Source: Takakia lepidozioides
Taxonomy: Eukaryota > Streptophyta > Takakiopsida > Takakiales > Takakiaceae
Assembly (NCBI GenBank): GCA_030704615.1
Contig: CM060733.1
Span: forward strand, 42,656,001-42,720,000
DNA length: 64,000 nucleotides
Direction of reading: 5' to 3'
In this document: in pieces, positions 25,260-36,044 of the stretch
Layout: each line of letters starts with the position of its first letter
Position numbering within the stretch: position 1 is the first letter of the stretch
Program-made: the position numbers and the translations under genes
Notes under the pieces: generated by a model
Seen by the model: only the letters and a program-made list of their open reading frames with translations
Told to the model about the DNA's origin: nothing
Databases searched by the model: none

Positions 25260-27380
25260 CTGTAGTGTGAAAAGAAGGGGCGTGAATCCCCTTCTGTATA
25301 ATTCTAATTGTGCTTCCTTCCATTCTAAGCGGAGCAAAAGAAAGAAGGTTCTTCTTTTCTGTCCTACTGTCGTCAGTTGGCTGTGGGTTTCCCTCAGCTC
25401 CTTCGTGATCAGAGTTCAAGCAATCCTCATCCACGCCGCAGCGGAAGAGAAGACATGGATGGGGAGTCAAATTGTTGTTCACTCTTGGTTCTACCTTTTA
25501 CACAACATCCTCTACCTGCAGGTACAGCACCAACTATGCTGCCACGATGTATTCAGTGATGCAATCAGCCCTATGTCAGTGATAAACACTGCCCTTGTGG
25601 GCAGTTCCCTTGGTCTGCAACACGTCGGAAGCCCCTTTTTGTAATGAGATCACGGTCTAGGTGGGTGGACAGCTCAGATCTGCCATGAACTGCAGGCCCA
25701 CTAGTTTGATCATTCAGGGTTCATGTCTTCTTGACCTTGCCTCTCCATTTGTCCATCCCTCATCAACCCTTCTCCCTTTTCACTTTTTCTTTCTCTCAAA
25801 TCCTTTTTCCTTGGTGTGTGGATTCCTCACTTTTTCACAACAGCATGGCTATGATGCAATGCAAATGCACATCCAGCCAGGCATCCAGTGCATCCATCAT
25901 TGAAGTCAACCTTGGTTACAAGACATGATCTGCCCCTCTGTCAGTCTTTCTCTTTTTCTCTCTCTCCAGTGACTGGTCCTTGCACTATCTTTCCCCAAGT
26001 GGATCCTATTTGGCCAAGGTGCTTCACAACCCTTCTACAGATCTCAAATCACACACCCTGACAGCTCTCTTTTTCTCCTCAAATGCAAACCTCAGTCATT
26101 CACATGTTGAGAACACTTCTATATATCAGATCCAAACCCCAAAACAGTATTGACTTTTCTTCCCCATCCACGTCATCCCTCTCAGTTCTTCAAATCCGTT
26201 TCTGTCTGACCATCCCTGTTCTCCTTTATCCACCAAGCTAATTCTACACTGGCTCCACTGTTTTAACATCCAGGGCTGGTTTGCTTATGCTGGCTGAAGA
26301 CACTGAAAATAAAGAAAATGAACACAACAACAGCAACCATTCTGACCCTGATGTGAGCTATCCTTGTCCCCTCTATCTTTTTCCTAATGACAGTGTAACA
26401 ACAGGTGCATCCATCTCCACCCTATCCTGGTTTGAATTCCAGTGTCTTCATTCCATTTTCAAAGGCCTTTTCTACTCCTCACATTTTTGTCCCCTTCAGC
26501 AGATACAAGAGACAGTTCCAAAAACTTCACAAAGTCATTCCTAAGTGCCCAAAAAGAGAGGCCAACACTCTTAGAACTTATCTGTCTTATACTCGTGTGA
26601 AGCGGTGGTTCTGCCTGCTAAGCTGGCACCTCACCATCGTTGTCATCAGCCATATTCAACGCTTCTTCTCATCTTGATTCCAGTTCTCATCATGTCATGA
26701 CAGCTTGCTTCATCAGCTGGCAACATCCTTGTGCTTGCCAACCTCTACCCTATCCTTCTACATGTGTACTTCTGCCCTAAGGATTGATGTGCTCCTACAG
26801 CTCTAAGACAGAAGGTAACTACAAGTCTTAATTACAGATAACCCGAGTCGCATCCACACCAGCCTGCACTTCTCATTCCCCAACAGTTGTTGCTGCGCTC
26901 TATCTCCTCATAACTGTACTCTTCAAGACAATGGCGGCAGCGGTAGTGCACCGCTCTTAGCACCTGCTCAGCTTTCAAAATTGATTATTACCACGCAGAA
27001 AGAGGCACCGCTTCTCCTTGCACAAAATGCCAAGCAGATCCCTTAACGTCGCGCTTTAAGGCAAGCTGATTCACATGGCGCAGGTGTAAGTTCCCAAGCC
27101 AGCCTGCCTGACAACTCCACGGCAGCAGCTGTGAAGAGTTGCCCGTCGTCTTCCTCCTCGTTTTCCTCAGCTCGAGTTTCTAGGTTAAACATACGCGACG
27201 AAAATCATTCATTCCAAGGATGAAAAATGCGCATGTTATGACTTAGCCATATTTTGTCCTGGCAGAGCAAGAGCATAGTGTTCCCATGGAATTACCTGTA
27301 GGCCTGGGTAATTCCCTCCCGACATTAGTACCAGGCACTCCCTTTTTCATCAATGCCGTAATTTGATGCCCAACAAAATT
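25260..27380. other. Long interval inside MULE copy 1 without a recognised gene
   Basis: Pyrimidine-rich sequence with short frames only. Two palindrome-type sites lie just before it (about 25,120 and 25,215). No coding pattern, transposon end or RNA gene is recognised. It could be an unrelated insertion or leader sequence of the divergent element genes. Confidence 0.5.
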
Positions 27381-27504
27381 TTCAATGTTAATTCACACTC
27401 AATGTCAGGCCGAAAACTACATAAAAACCTACGCGGATGCATTCACACTACAGTCCTATTGGGGGGTCAGGCCGAAAACTGGCCGACATAAAAACCTACG
27501 CGGA

Positions 27505-28475
27505 TGGAAAAACGGCGCCGAATTTCCATCCGAGGCCTTTCGGATGCAGTCGGCTCGGGGGAAAGGCCGCCATCTGGCCCTCACATTACAACCCCCGGAC
27601 GGAAATTCGGCACCGAATATACAACAGGGGAAACCCGGATGAAGTCGCCTCGGGCGCAGAGGCCGGCGAGTGTGCGACAGAGAACATCCCCTGGATGGAG
27701 ATTCAGCGCCGAATTTCCATCCGGGCCCCCCCAAAGGAAGTCGTGTCGGGGGGTCAGGCCGAAAACTGGCCGGCATAAAAACATCCCCAGATGGAAAAAC
27801 GGCGCCGAATTTCCATCCGGGGCGGTTCGGATGCAGTCGGGGAGGGAGGAGAGGCCGGCACCTGGCCGTCACATTTCACCTTACAACCCCCGGACGGACT
27901 TCGGCACCGAATATCCAACAGGGGACGCCCGAATGAAGTCGCCTCGGGCGTAGAGGCCGGCACGTGTTCGACAGAGAGCATCCCCTGGATTGAGATCCAG
28001 CGCCGAATTTCCATCCAGCAGGTAAGTGGAATCCCGGATGGATGGAAATCGGGCGCCGAATTTCCATCCCGCAGGTAAGTGGAATCCCGGATGGATGGAA
28101 ATTCGGCGCCGGATTTCCATCCATCCGCTTCGGAATTACCTGTGTCAGGGAAATTTGGCGCGCCGCCCTACCTGCGCGGATGGAAATCCGGCGCCGGATT
28201 TCCATCCATCCGCTTCTGAATTACCTGCGTGAGGGAAATTTGGCGCGCCGCCCTACCTTCGCGGATGGAAATCCGGCGCCGGATTTGCATCCATCCGCTT
28301 CCGAATTACCTGCGTGAGGGAAATTTCGCGCGCCGCCCTACCTTGCAGGATGGAAATTCGGCGCTGAATTTCCATCCTGCTGCGCTCCGAATTACCTGCA
28401 GGATGGAAATCCGGCGCCGGATTTCCATCCTGCAGCGCTCCGAATTACCTCTACGTTGGAAATTCCGGGCCGAGT
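27505..28475. repeat. Palindrome array, half-site GGAAATTCGG (class 2)
   Basis: Thirteen sites of the form GGATGGAAATTCGG/CCGAATTTCCATCC. Centres are near 27,516, 27,611, 27,707, 27,803, 27,905, 28,001, 28,054, 28,107, 28,192, 28,277, 28,362, 28,415 and 28,469. Distances: 95, 96, 96, 102, 96, 53, 53, 85, 85, 85, 53 and 54 bp. The site at 28,396-28,435 is a perfect 40-bp palindrome. Spacers come in a few types, including GCGCGCCGCCCTACCT in the 85-bp units. The array lies between the divergent transposase and ParB-methylase genes of MULE copy 1. Confidence 0.9.
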
Positions 28476-28685
28476 TCCGTCGATTTTCATCCGACATGAG
28501 GGCTTCATCCGACATTTAATTGCGCAGTTGGGCAATAAATGTCCACCGCCATCCGTTTTCATTCGGGTTGGCGACACATGGCTTCCTAGATACGTACCCT
28601 AAATCTGATGCTAATCTTGGCTTAACATGCTATTCGAGGCATGTACCCCAAAAACGGAGATCTTTTTCCATTTTGGCTGGGACTT

Positions 28686-29560
28686 ATGCCGCCTGAAGGG
28701 CGTGGCTCTCCTGAGAGAGACCTCACATCCAGACCGCGGCGGAAGTTGAAAGCTCTGTACTACGGACGATGGCCAATCTCTCGCATGGCCAAACTGAAGC
28801 TCCAGCAGGAGATTCCAGTGTCTTGCTCACAACCCGCGCCAACTGAAGCCGAGTACTCTCAGGCAAGCCACTTCTGCTTTCGCTTTGTTCGATTTCTTTT
28901 TGCTTTCGCTTTGTTGCCTCGCTTTGTTTTTGCATCTTCATCCTGGCTTCGCTGGATGAGTGAACTTTAGATAGTTGAGTGAACCTTAGATTGTTTGCAA
29001 TGCGTGTGCAAATCCGGCAGCTCTGGAGAAGGCTGCTTGTGCATGTCATTCTCAGGGCAATGGTTGCATTTGTTTTCATTGTTGTTGCATGGCTCTCCAT
29101 ACTTCCTAAACTTGTTATGTTTTCATTTTTGTTACACGATTGTTGCTATGGTGGTTGCGCTGCTCGTTGCGATGCTGGTTTTTGCACCGATGTTGGTTTT
29201 CACGATTTTTGGGAATGACAGAGTGACGACGCGCCCGGCACGCTGGTGGTATCATCGACAGCTCCAACTCATCGCATGTTTGAATCGCCCAACTTGGGGC
29301 CAGAGGGCAAACTTAAACCTTTTGTTGGTGGACGGGAGGACTTGCAACGACAGTACGACAGAATAGGCATTGGGGAGGTTGGTGCAGGCGGCATGGCAGG
29401 TGAAGGGCGTGAGGACATGAGGACAGCAGATCAGGCAATGGAGGTTGTTCATGCACATGCAGTAGGGCCCGCCCACGCAAAGAAAAAGAAGAAAGCTAAG
29501 GACATGCAATCCCCGGCGAGAGAGCCGTCACGGGCTGCGGAGATTGGCCACTGCCAATCT
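28686..29560 (+). pseudogene. ParB-methylase gene, 5' fragment (copy 1)
   Basis: The first segment reads MPPEGRGSPERD and then RPRRKLKALYYGRWPISR plus AKLKLQQEIPVS, clearly matching exon 1 of the intact gene at 43,350-43,180 (RPRRKLRKLYFGRRP, RLQEEIAIS). After a T-rich interval, probably an intron ending near 29,219, a second segment (FESPNLGPEGKLKPFV, GPAHAKKKKKAKDM) loosely matches the disordered lysine-rich start of exon 2 of that gene. The ParB and methylase domains are lost at about 29,568, where retrotransposon A sequence begins. Confidence 0.55.
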
Positions 29561-29570
29561 AACCAGTCAT

Positions 29571-31292
29571 CTACACTTCCCTGCACCTCCACTGCAAAGA
29601 GACTGAGCTGTACACACTGAAATCATCCAAGAATACCTGCATGAAATCATCCAGATACTCATGAAAAGATTCACTTATCACTCTCTGAAAGGTCGCTGGT
29701 GCATTACAAAGTCCAAAGGGCATGACTTTGTATGCATAAGCCCCCCAGTCTGTGATGAAAGCTGTTTTCCCTTGGTCTTCTTCTGCCACTTGCACTTGAT
29801 TATAACCACTGAAGCCATCCATGAATGAGTACATCTCATGGCCTGCCACAGTGTCTAATACTGCTTCTGTGAATGGCAAAGGGAAAGGATCTTTCTTCGT
29901 ACAAGCATTCAGCTTCTTATAGTTCACACATACTCTTAGTTTGCCATTCTTCTTGGGAACTATTACAATGGGTGACAACCAAGTTGTATACTCTATTGGG
30001 TATATAAACTTAGCCTCAGCCAACTTCTTTATCTCTTCTCCAACCTTCTGTGCGTAGTTGGGATTCATTCTATACCTCGCATGCTTGATTGGTACTGACC
30101 CTGGTTCCAGTTCAATCTTATGCTGACAGACTTCAGGTGGTATCCCTTTTAGATCCTCATAGCTCCAAGCAAATACATCTCTGTATTTGATGAACAAGCT
30201 TTTAGCTTCTTCGAAGAATTCCGGCTCCAAATCAGCTCCTACTTTCACCATCCTCGGTTCCTCTTTAGTTCCCACATTTACTTCTCTCACTTGCTCATCA
30301 GCTGTGATTGTCCAACCAGTCACCACTTCATCCTGTAAGCTCACAGTGGCTGGTTCTTCTAGGATTTCTATTTCTCCTTCTCTTTCTTCATAGAAATGTG
30401 ATGGGTAAATGCTGGTTTCCTCTTCAGTTGGTGTTGCTGTCACTACACCACAGCAGATACCTCTCAAACAACTTAGGCTTTCCAGCCGCATCTCTGCAAC
30501 CTGCTCCCACTCTGGGTGTGCAGCAAATAGGGTAGCTTCCTGCTCCTCATCCAGTCCTCCTCTCCAGTCATACTCTCTGACTCCTCGAGGTCTTCTTGTA
30601 GCAGGTAATCTACTAGATTTCTTTGTGGTAATTTGTATCTCGTGTATCCCATTATGCACGGTTAGTAACTGAGAATTCCAGTCATGGAATACCCTGGCCT
30701 GTTTCAGCCACGGACGTCCCAATAATAAGGAGTAAGCCTCCATGACTTCATCCATTTTTAATACAGTTACTGTGATCATAAAGATCATTTTCTGTATCTG
30801 TATCTTAACTCCTCTTATTAATCCCAATGGCTGCACACTTCTTTGATCTGCCATTGTTACTGTAAATGGGGCTGGTTTCATGTTACTTAGACCAAGCTTC
30901 TTCCTTAATTGGTCTGTCATGATATTTACTCCAGAACCACCATCTATCAGTACATCAGTTAGTTCTGTGCTTCCAATTCTCAATTGGATTACTGGCATAG
31001 AATCATCAAAGTCCATGACTGTTTCTCGCCCTTCCGGCTTCACATTATAACTGGTCACCTTGCTGTTCAGGTCTGTGTTTCCTGTCTCTTGGGCAATTCG
31101 ATTGATTGCTTGATACAACCTGTGCCTACAATAAGGTGCCACAGCTAATAGCTGTCCAATGGTAATTTCTGCTTTGGTCTGACATATTACTTCAGCCAAA
31201 GTCTCTTCATTACTTTGCATGTCTGCATCTTCTTTTTTCCTTTCTTCCTCACTCCCTTCTTTTTCTCCATCCGAATCAGAGGAATTTGCCAC
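29571..31292 (-). CDS. Retrotransposon A protease and reverse transcriptase (partial pol)
   Basis: A continuous 573-codon frame. It has a Gag-Pol linker with acidic repeats, then an aspartic protease core around residues 100-150 (VIQLRIGSTELTDVLIDGGSG; active-site triplet DGG in place of the commoner DSG/DTG, as in some Tat elements) and SLLLGRPWLKQA near 190. The reverse transcriptase runs from about 380 with WLSPIVIVPKKNGKLRVCV, FMDGFSGYNQV and MPFGLCNAPATFQR to VFLDDFSVY near 553-561. It ends just after the active site because of truncation. One stop near 31,311 separates it from the Gag frame, so it may be read as Gag-Pol after suppression or may simply be damaged. Confidence 0.9.
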   Translation of the reverse strand: MANSSDSDGEKEGSEEERKKEDADMQSNEETLAEVICQTKAEITIGQLLAVAPYCRHRLYQAINRIAQETGNTDLNSKVTSYNVKPEGRETVMDFDDSMPVIQLRIGSTELTDVLIDGGSGVNIMTDQLRKKLGLSNMKPAPFTVTMADQRSVQPLGLIRGVKIQIQKMIFMITVTVLKMDEVMEAYSLLLGRPWLKQARVFHDWNSQLLTVHNGIHEIQITTKKSSRLPATRRPRGVREYDWRGGLDEEQEATLFAAHPEWEQVAEMRLESLSCLRGICCGVVTATPTEEETSIYPSHFYEEREGEIEILEEPATVSLQDEVVTGWTITADEQVREVNVGTKEEPRMVKVGADLEPEFFEEAKSLFIKYRDVFAWSYEDLKGIPPEVCQHKIELEPGSVPIKHARYRMNPNYAQKVGEEIKKLAEAKFIYPIEYTTWLSPIVIVPKKNGKLRVCVNYKKLNACTKKDPFPLPFTEAVLDTVAGHEMYSFMDGFSGYNQVQVAEEDQGKTAFITDWGAYAYKVMPFGLCNAPATFQRVISESFHEYLDDFMQVFLDDFSVYSSVSLQWRCREV

Positions 31293-31310
31293 AGGAATAT
31301 CAGTACTCTT

Positions 31311-33507
31311 CTACATTTCCCTTATAGTATCTGCCACTTCCTTGTGCAGTTCCTTCTCATCTTTCCAAGTCTCTTCATCTTCAGGCATATCATTGCCACT
31401 TCCAATCTCATCTTCTTCCTCTTCTACTGGAGGTATTAGTTTGGCTTTACTTCTTGTTACTATCATTGTACTTACTTCTGGTACAACACATGGCCTAACC
31501 ATGTGAGCTGCCACCACTGGGCCCTCATTCACAGGAGCTCTCATCTCATTCTGGTGTCTTATCCAGAATGAACAGGCTGCCTTGCGATGTCCTGGCTGAT
31601 TACAATAGTAACATAGTTCTTCACCATTGGGTCCTCGCCCTTGGTCTGCTCTTGGATTATTTCTGTAATCCTGATTCCCGGGCTGGTAATTCCCCCTTGG
31701 ATTACCCTGATAGTTGCCTCTGAATTTCCTTGGTAATTCCCTCTTGAATTACCTCTCCCTTCCATGCCATTGTTATAACCACCAGACCTACCATAGTGGT
31801 CCCGATCATTGTTTCTTCTTGGCTGGGGCTGCACCTGATGCACCCTTACTTGCCTAGGTTCTCTTGCAGCTGTCCTTCTGTTGTAGTAACAATTCTCAGT
31901 AGAATGGTTATCCATTTTACAGATGGTATAGTGTTTCTCCTTCATGTGGCATTCTGTGGTGGTATGGCCTTCATTCTGGCACTTTGCACACCATACACCC
32001 TTCCTCCAATGTGTTGCAGCCTCTGTGGCATACTTCTTCAAGATTTCTTCCAATTTTTTTTTCATAGTTATCCCTCTTCAGCTTCTTCTTTCTCTTACTC
32101 TTTCTTTTTAGTTCTTGCTCTTCTTCTTCATCTGACTCATCCTCAGAGTCCTCATCTTCTTTTTTCTCTCTCCTGAGCATTCCCAATTGCTCAATTATGT
32201 TCGCAGTTTCAAATGCCTCCTCCACTGTATTATGGGGTAACATATCCACTTTCTTTTGCAACTCTGGTCTTAGTCTACTCACAAACCAAGTCTTCTGTAA
32301 CCCGGGCGCTGGTACTGCAGCCAGCTTTTTCATCATCAATTCCATCTTCTCCATATACTCTTCAACAGTTTCATGCTTCTTCTGCTTCAGCTGTTGTAAA
32401 CTTCCATACACTTCATCCTCAGTTTTACTTATCCTGAACCTATTTCGAAATGCTGTATTCAAGCCATTCCAGGTTAGGAAATGATTATCAGGGAATCTTG
32501 CATACCATTCACTTGCTTTCTTGATAAGTGAACAAGGAAACAGTCTCATCTTGGCATCATCGCCATTCTCATTGTTCACTATACACATGTGCTCAAATTG
32601 GCTAATGTGTACATCGGGATCCCCTTTTCCTGAATATATTGGAAAGGGGGTTTTGCCCGTGTTGGTTGCAACGCCATCTGTGGCCCTACCTTCTGCCCAC
32701 TGACAGGTGCTGGCACCTTGCTGGTGCTGGTCCTTCTGGACCTGTTATTTTTGTGGTGGATCTTCCACCAAGTGGTGGCCCTTGAGCACTCCTTGCTTCT
32801 GGCCCCACGATATTCACAGTATTCCCAGCTTCAGTTGCACTACTTCCCACACTCCCTGTCCCCCCAGAGCCAGATCCAGGCAGCCCGCCTGATCCCCCTG
32901 AGCCGACACCTTCGTTGGCCTGTGATCCAAGTGCTCCACTTGATCCAGGTCCAACGGGTTGGGATGTCCTGGTTGTAGTCTCAACCTCAGCTGTTGGGTC
33001 TACTTCTTCATATTCTTCCTCTTCTAATTTCTTCTCTCTGTTTTCATCCTCCAAGTTCTGCCCTTGGGTTTCTTCTTCACTCATGTAACTCAACTGTAAT
33101 GGTGTTGGAGAGTCTGAACTCTCCGTTGGCTCTGCCACATCCTCTTCTCCTTCTTCACCTTCTGCTTCAGAAACTGGAGTTCCTGCTTTTGGTGTTCCAT
33201 GCCAACTCTTATCAAAGATTTCTGTCAAGTCTTTTATCCAAGGATGTACCTCAGATCTTTCACCTCGTGATTGATCTTCTTCCTGTACCAATTCCCTTAA
33301 TCTTTCTTGCAAAGAAACAGAAGGAGTGGCATCCAACTCTAGTTCTTCCGGTATAGGTGATGCACTCTTTGATCTTAATGGTGTGAGAGGTCCAGATGAT
33401 TCCCCTATGTCTATTCCTCTCTCCCAAAGATATGGATAATTAGCTTTCAGATAGCTTTCTCTTTTTGCTGAATATCTCTGTCGTCTAGCTTCTCTTTCAT
33501 CACTCAT
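31311..33507 (-). pseudogene. Retrotransposon A gag (frameshifted)
   Basis: Starts MSDEREARRQRYSAKRESYL with a long disordered, acidic and Gly/Ser-rich N-terminal region (33,507-32,690). The capsid core is at 32,588-32,060 (LFPCSLIKKASEWYARFPD, WNGLNTAFRNRFRIS). Three zinc-knuckle regions follow: WCAKCQNEGHTTTEC (a full CX2CX4HX4C), CKMDNHSTENC (first Cys missing) and YYCNQPGHRKAAC near 31,600 (full). Frameshifts near 32,650, 32,050 and 31,720 break the frame. The product would package element RNA. Confidence 0.8.
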
Positions 33508-33528
33508 GTCCCATGTCTTTCATTTCTT

Positions 33529-34098
33529 TTAATGTGGCAATAACCAAAACTCTCTTCTGTAATATCTCTCGTATATGCCTGGGTTTCTTTCAAGCTTCAA
33601 TGCACCCTTGGCTATACTTGAAGTCTCTGTTACCATATAACCATATGGCAAACAAGTCTGAAAAGCTGTTCTTGGTGTGAGTTTGATCCACAAAATATCC
33701 TTTGGAATCCAATTCTTTACCAGTACAAGCTCTTCATGCATATGAGTATAAACATTCACCTTTCTTTCTTCCCAGCCTTCAAACTCTACTCGTTTAATGG
33801 ATAGCAATGCTATCACATAAACCAATGTTGGTAACCAACGTGCTCTTCCTCTACAGGCTACCTGATAAATCTTTATCACTCCTTTCTCCAGACCCCATTC
33901 TGGATCAGCATCATGCACTCGTTTAAGAATATTTTCTTTACAACCGTCTGGCAATTTCAAGAACCTTTGAAAGAATTGTTTGGACAATCTTTCTTCCTTT
34001 GTTCCACAGGGAATTTGATTCACTTCAAATTCTTTAATGGTCCAACCACCATGATCCCACCAGATGCCTGTCACATCTGGTTGTTCATGTCCCAGGTC
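33529..34098 (-). CDS. Extra ORF between primer site and gag in retrotransposon A
   Basis: An open frame just downstream of the primer-binding region, before gag. Its core (WGLEKGVIKIYQV followed by RARWLPTLVYVIALL) resembles the relic at the same place in retrotransposon B (WGLKGGVISITRA, EEWLSRLALLITLI near 59,700-59,830), so it is a conserved element gene and not chance. Tat/Ogre elements are known for an extra ORF1 upstream of gag with unknown function; the position fits. No catalytic motif is seen. Confidence 0.5.
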   Translation of the reverse strand, partial: DLGHEQPDVTGIWWDHGGWTIKEFEVNQIPCGTKEERLSKQFFQRFLKLPDGCKENILKRVHDADPEWGLEKGVIKIYQVACRGRARWLPTLVYVIALLSIKRVEFEGWEERKVNVYTHMHEELVLVKNWIPKDILWIKLTPRTAFQTCLPYGYMVTETSSIAKGALKLERNPGIYERYYRREFWLLPH

Positions 34099-34116
34099 CC
34101 CAGTATGATCGCCAAA
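34098..34116 (-). other. Primer-binding region of retrotransposon A
   Basis: On the minus strand TTTGGCGATCATACTGGGG directly follows the LTR end CGACA. The TTTGGCGA...TGGGG form is shared with retrotransposon B and typical of Tat/Ogre elements. The priming tRNA was not determined. Confidence 0.65.
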
Positions 34117-35108
34117 TGTCGCGCGGCTTTTACTCACCCATCCCTTCGCTATTCGAGGCGGACACTCCAAGATTGAAGAGTTGGAAATCTCTAAGTACTC
34201 AGCCCGCGCAGAACAATCAGTCATGACCTACAACTAGTGTATCATGGGGGTGTTTCCTATTTGTTTCCCTTTTGGTATTCATGTTAACTATCTTACCATT
34301 GATAATTAAGTATCAGTTTGCTTTATCAATCTATTGGATTCCATCAACTCATCCATTCATTCCACAGCTTCACTCAGATCTCTCTACACAGTGTGATTGT
34401 ATCGTAAAAGTATCCGATTATGATTTATCAGGTATCAGGCCGAAGCCATTGTGTCTCTAATCTCCTCTACAATATCATTACAGCCTTGCATATATCAAGC
34501 ATCTACTAATCATCTCTCTATCTTCACTTCCGTTCTTCATCTCTGCCGATCCCCTCTCCTCTATCACCAAGAAGTCCTCCTCCGAATGATGTCCCTCAAT
34601 TCCCCGTTTCTCCCTTTATCTTCCTATCCGCGGTTCTAACCGTTTCCCTCACTAACTGTGTCTGTGAACTAACATGTTCCCTTCGCAGGTGTTGTTCCCC
34701 ACAGTCGTTCCCTGTCCTACTCTTCGTTTCCTATGATCGTGACAGCTGTGTCAAGCTGTGACTGGCTGTGTGAAACTGTGACGGGCTGTGACTGGCTGTG
34801 CGACTGTGTTTGGCTGTGTCGGGCTGTGACTGGCTGTGTCGGCTGTGTCGGCTGTGACGACTGTGACGACTGTGACGGGCTGTGTTGGCTGTGGTCGGCT
34901 GTGACGACTGTGACTGGCTGTGTTGGCTGTGTTGGCTGTGACGACTGTGACGGGCTGTGTTGGCTGTGTCGGCTGTGACGACTGTGACGGGCTGTGTAAC
35001 CCCCCTCTACAGTGCGCTGCTGTCACCCCTAAGGCTCCTGTTGGTCTCAGTCTGTGCAAAAATTAAGGGTACCCTACAGATCCCGTATAAGTGTCTAAGT
35101 CCCCGACA
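34117..35108 (-). repeat. 5' LTR of retrotransposon A
   Basis: Reads TGTCGGGGAC...GCGCGACA on the minus strand, with TGTCG/CGACA terminal inverted bases, 992 bp. The primer-binding region follows its 3' end, and GTCCT (35,109-35,113) on the outer side would be the target duplication. The partner LTR is missing. Near its 5' part lies a block of GGCTGTG-type repeats (34,744-35,000). The similar ends and repeat block at 62,435-63,130 support the boundaries. Confidence 0.65.
34744..35000. repeat. GGCTGTGAC/GGCTGTGT tandem repeats inside LTR A
   Basis: About 25 short units such as GGCTGTGAC, GGCTGTGTC and GACTGTGAC, irregularly tandem. Read on the LTR sense strand they are GTCACAGCC and ACACAGCC, the same words that fill 62,480-62,690 in LTR D on the plus strand. 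Confidence 0.85.
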
Positions 35109-35583
35109 GTCCTCTAACACTGGTCCCATCCTCTGGCAGACATCACACTGTTGACAGTGTTTATAAGTATCTCCAAATATAGTAGGCCACCAGTAGCCTG
35201 CTAGTAATATTTTCTTTGCTGTCAGTCCGAACTGAAGTGTCCGCAATTCCTTTGTGTAGTTCTTGCATTACTGTTTTGGCTTGGTCTTTGTTTACACATC
35301 TTCTCATTATGGAGTCAATTCCTCTTTTGTACAGAATCCCTTTGATTAATGTGTATGGTTTGCTTTTCATTGAAAGCTTCCTCCTGTCACCTTTGGTGTA
35401 ATCTTCAGGAAATTTCCCTGTGTTCAGATAGTATTTGATTGGCCATTGCCAATCATCTTGATCTTGATCCTGAATATCTTCTGATTCTTCTTTAGTGACT
35501 GTATAAGCTCCAATACTGATATTGGTCAATTCTTGATTGTTTGTTTCTTTGTTTTCATTGTCATCTTCTTCTTCTGGATCTGG
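35109..35583 (-). pseudogene. Retrotransposon B, RNase H-integrase linker and integrase zinc finger
   Basis: The minus-strand reading continues directly from 50,175 after removal of the MULE insertion: both sides share PDPE at the join. Downstream come the linker (DDWQWPIKYYLNTGKFP) and an H2C2 integrase zinc-finger region, damaged by a frameshift, ending LLAGYWWPTIFGDTYKHCQQ plus CDVCQRMGP. At 35,108 it is cut by the LTR of retrotransposon A. The integrase catalytic core is not in the window. Confidence 0.85.
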
Positions 35584-35640
35584 GGGGCTGCTATTTCATG
35601 AGCCATGAGCCATGAGCGGCATGAGCCATGAGCAGAGTCG
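35584..35640 (+). repeat. Left terminal inverted repeat of MULE copy 2
   Basis: GGGGCTGCTATTTCATGAGC followed by GCCATGAGC/GCGGCATGAGC units to about 35,634, then AGAGTCGTAAG. The same order (TATTTCATGAGC, ATGAGCGGC units, GGAGTAGTAAG) occurs at 20,044-20,096 in copy 1. Confidence 0.9.
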
Positions 35641-36044
35641 TAAGTGTGGAAAAAAACATGAGCAGCACTATTTTCCGGAAATGAGTGTCCGCGGGAATAG
35701 GGTTTAGGGTGCCACGGTCATAGGGGGAGAAGGACCTCCCGATGAAGGAGGTTCGGCAATGTTATTTAGAATTATATATTGAAAGGCAATGTTTCGCGAA
35801 TGGTAGGGTGGTACTGCTCTGTACAATGGGGGCCCATTTCAGCCTACCAGCCATTTGCAAAATTCACCCACACTCCCAATCCCAAACGAAATGAGCAATG
35901 ACGCATTCTCGGAACGATGGACACAGAATAGAATAAAAGAGGGCACAATGAGGTTTTTATTGATCCACATGAATTGCATTTGAAGCACGTCTACTGTGCT
36001 GATTGTGCCCTCAAATCTTGAGCCCTGTGCCTACTGAATACAAG

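Larger units (their letters stand above)
20044..29568 (-). mobile_element. Large MULE-type element, copy 1 (truncated, decayed)
   Basis: The left end GGTTTGCTATTTCATGAGC at 20,044 followed by ATGAGCGGC repeats matches both ends of copy 2 (35,584-50,174). Order from the left: terminal repeat, palindrome repeats (20,280-20,724), transposase on the minus strand (20,875-24,827), long palindrome-bearing interval (25.1-28.5 kb), then the start of the ParB-methylase gene on the plus strand (28,686 to about 29,560). This is copy 2 in mirror image. The right terminal repeat and most of the ParB-methylase gene are missing: sequence changes near 29,568 to retrotransposon A. The transposase has several lesions, so this copy is old and inactive. 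Confidence 0.8.
29569..35108 (-). mobile_element. Ty3 retrotransposon A (Tat/Ogre-like), 3' truncated
   Basis: Sense strand is minus. Order: 5' LTR 35,108-34,117, primer-binding region, extra ORF, gag, protease and reverse transcriptase. It stops just after the RT active site at about 29,600, so RNase H, integrase and the 3' LTR are missing. It is inserted in the integrase region of retrotransposon B; B sequence resumes at 35,109. The DGGSG protease motif, FLDD in RT, the TTTGGCGA-type primer site and the extra ORF before gag together fit the Tat/Ogre side of plant Ty3 elements better than chromoviruses; no chromodomain can be seen because the end is missing. Confidence 0.8.
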
